Source of the DNA: Legionella maioricensis
GTDB lineage: Bacteria > Pseudomonadota > Gammaproteobacteria > Legionellales > Legionellaceae
Direction: 5' to 3'
Length of the DNA: 64,000 nt
Assembly: GCF_023618015.1 (NCBI RefSeq)
Contig: NZ_JAJKBJ010000003.1
Span: 62,001 to 126,000, forward strand
Shown here piece after piece: positions 63,299 through 64,000 of this stretch; position 1 is the first letter of the stretch; each line of letters begins with the position of its first letter. A program made the position numbers and the translations under genes. The notes below the pieces were generated by a model. It was not told the DNA's origin. It worked only from the letters and a program-made list of their open reading frames with translations, and ran no database searches.

Positions 63299-64000
63299 AC
63301 TGAACCAGTATGCCATTGTGGCTGACATTGGTGGAACTTTTGCTCGTTTTAGTCGTGTGAACCTGGAGAATTTGCATCTGGATAAAATTGAAATTTATTC
63401 CTGTGCTGAGTTTATTAGTCTTGAGTCTGTTTTAATGACCTATCAAACCCAACACTCACTGCAAGAAATAAAACAAGTTGCCATTGCCATTGCTTGCCCT
63501 GTGATTAATGATGTAGTTTGTATGACTAATTGTCACTGGCATTTCTCCATTCAAGAGTTACAACACCGCCTTGGTTTATCAAAACTAAAAGTGATTAACG
63601 ATTTTACTGCAATTGCCATGAGTCTGCCTGCTTTGGCGCAACATGAGGCCATTCAAATAGGAAACGGACATTCAGATGTAAACAAAACCAGAGTGGTGTT
63701 AGGGGCTGGAACTGGTTTGGGTGTGGCTTATCTTGTTCCTGATCAGCAAGGATATAAAGCGTATGCAGGAGAGGGAGGGCATGCGGATTGGGGGGCGCAA
63801 ACTGAGCAAGAGTGGTTTATTTATTCCTATTTAAAAAATACCTATGCCCATGTCTCCTATGAGCGGTTACTATCAGGGCAAGGATTGGAAAATTTATATC
63901 AGGCTATAGCCGCATTTCGTAATAAGGAAGTGGCGCCTTTATCCGCTGCGCAGATTATTGCTTTGTCTTTAGAGCAACAGTGTCCTATTGCCAAAGCTAC
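63285..64000 (+). CDS. glk: Glucokinase (partial, C-terminus outside the window)
   Basis: About 238 residues are visible, from ATG 63285 (or 63288), inside the end of edd. YAIVADIGGTFARFSRV is the ATP phosphate loop of bacterial Glk; IACPVINDVVCMTNCHWHFS, KVINDFTAIAMSLPAL (catalytic Asp), LGAGTGLGVAYL and AGEGGHADWG follow in family order. Phosphorylates glucose to start the Entner-Doudoroff route. The frame runs to the last base; about 95 residues are missing. Confidence 0.95.
   Translation, partial: MMHYELNQYAIVADIGGTFARFSRVNLENLHLDKIEIYSCAEFISLESVLMTYQTQHSLQEIKQVAIAIACPVINDVVCMTNCHWHFSIQELQHRLGLSKLKVINDFTAIAMSLPALAQHEAIQIGNGHSDVNKTRVVLGAGTGLGVAYLVPDQQGYKAYAGEGGHADWGAQTEQEWFIYSYLKNTYAHVSYERLLSGQGLENLYQAIAAFRNKEVAPLSAAQIIALSLEQQCPIAKA

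Noticed and set aside
1-64000. tRNA or rRNA genes, integrase or transposase genes
   Set aside because: The gaps and frames were read for cloverleaf or rRNA-like sequence and for typical mobile-element proteins; none was seen.

Overview
The window looks like a chromosomal segment of a Legionella species. The evidence is an AT-rich gammaproteobacterial gene set, large coiled-coil, ankyrin, Sel1 and lipase proteins of the Dot/Icm-effector type, an IcmL/DotI-like secreted protein, kaiC/kaiB, and the Entner-Doudoroff order zwf-pgl-edd-glk. From memory, the backbone (large effector, uvrA, ffh-rpsP-rimM-trmD-rplS, ankyrin effector plus APC transporter, cox assembly genes, rimK, zwf operon) resembles the L. 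pneumophila Philadelphia stretch that runs from sdhA to glk. I could not check this by search. No rRNA, tRNA, CRISPR array, transposase or integrase was seen.

Layout. 1-4.4 kb: small housekeeping genes (GNAT, queuosine-precursor transporter, thioesterase, TMEM43-like) and two short unknown genes, one partial. 4.6-10.9 kb: a membrane PAS-GAF-GGDEF-EAL protein divergent from kaiC-kaiB, and a HAD phosphatase. An 8-bp tandem repeat forms the kaiC ribosome-binding region. 11.1-16 kb: one 1630-residue coiled-coil protein with internal repeats, probably a Dot/Icm effector. 16-20.1 kb: a four-gene amidoligase-type cluster (C39-like peptidase, RimK-like ATP-grasp, GCS2-like ligase, N-formylglutamate amidohydrolase-like) with touching or overlapping ends, a candidate for making an unknown peptide or amide. 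20.2-26.7 kb: hotdog protein, BON protein, IcmL-like protein, uvrA, lemA-htpX.

26.8-33.3 kb: four Sel1-repeat genes in tandem on the minus strand. Two are part of a perfect 1651-bp tandem duplication. Each gene is preceded by its own promoter and a conserved leader of roughly 270 nt with base-paired elements showing compensatory changes, and is followed by a conserved hairpin. This leader is the best candidate in the window for something undescribed.

33.3-45.2 kb: ABC-2 exporter, old-yellow-enzyme, 2OG oxygenase, YqhA-like membrane protein, several unknowns, a near-consensus parS site, ogt, and the ribosome/SRP block. 45.5-51.6 kb: lipase-like and ankyrin/cysteine-protease-like candidate effectors, a small secreted protein, an amino-acid antiporter, a PriC-like protein and a CMD-family protein. 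51.7-57.0 kb: Rap1a-like protein, DsbB-like protein, then the cytochrome oxidase assembly operon (DUF2909 gene divergent; SURF1, a CxxxC protein, CtaA, CtaB, SCO1). 57.2-64 kb: rimK, a small HTH gene, a 48-residue membrane protein, and zwf-pgl-edd-glk for glucose catabolism. The glk gene runs off the end of the window.
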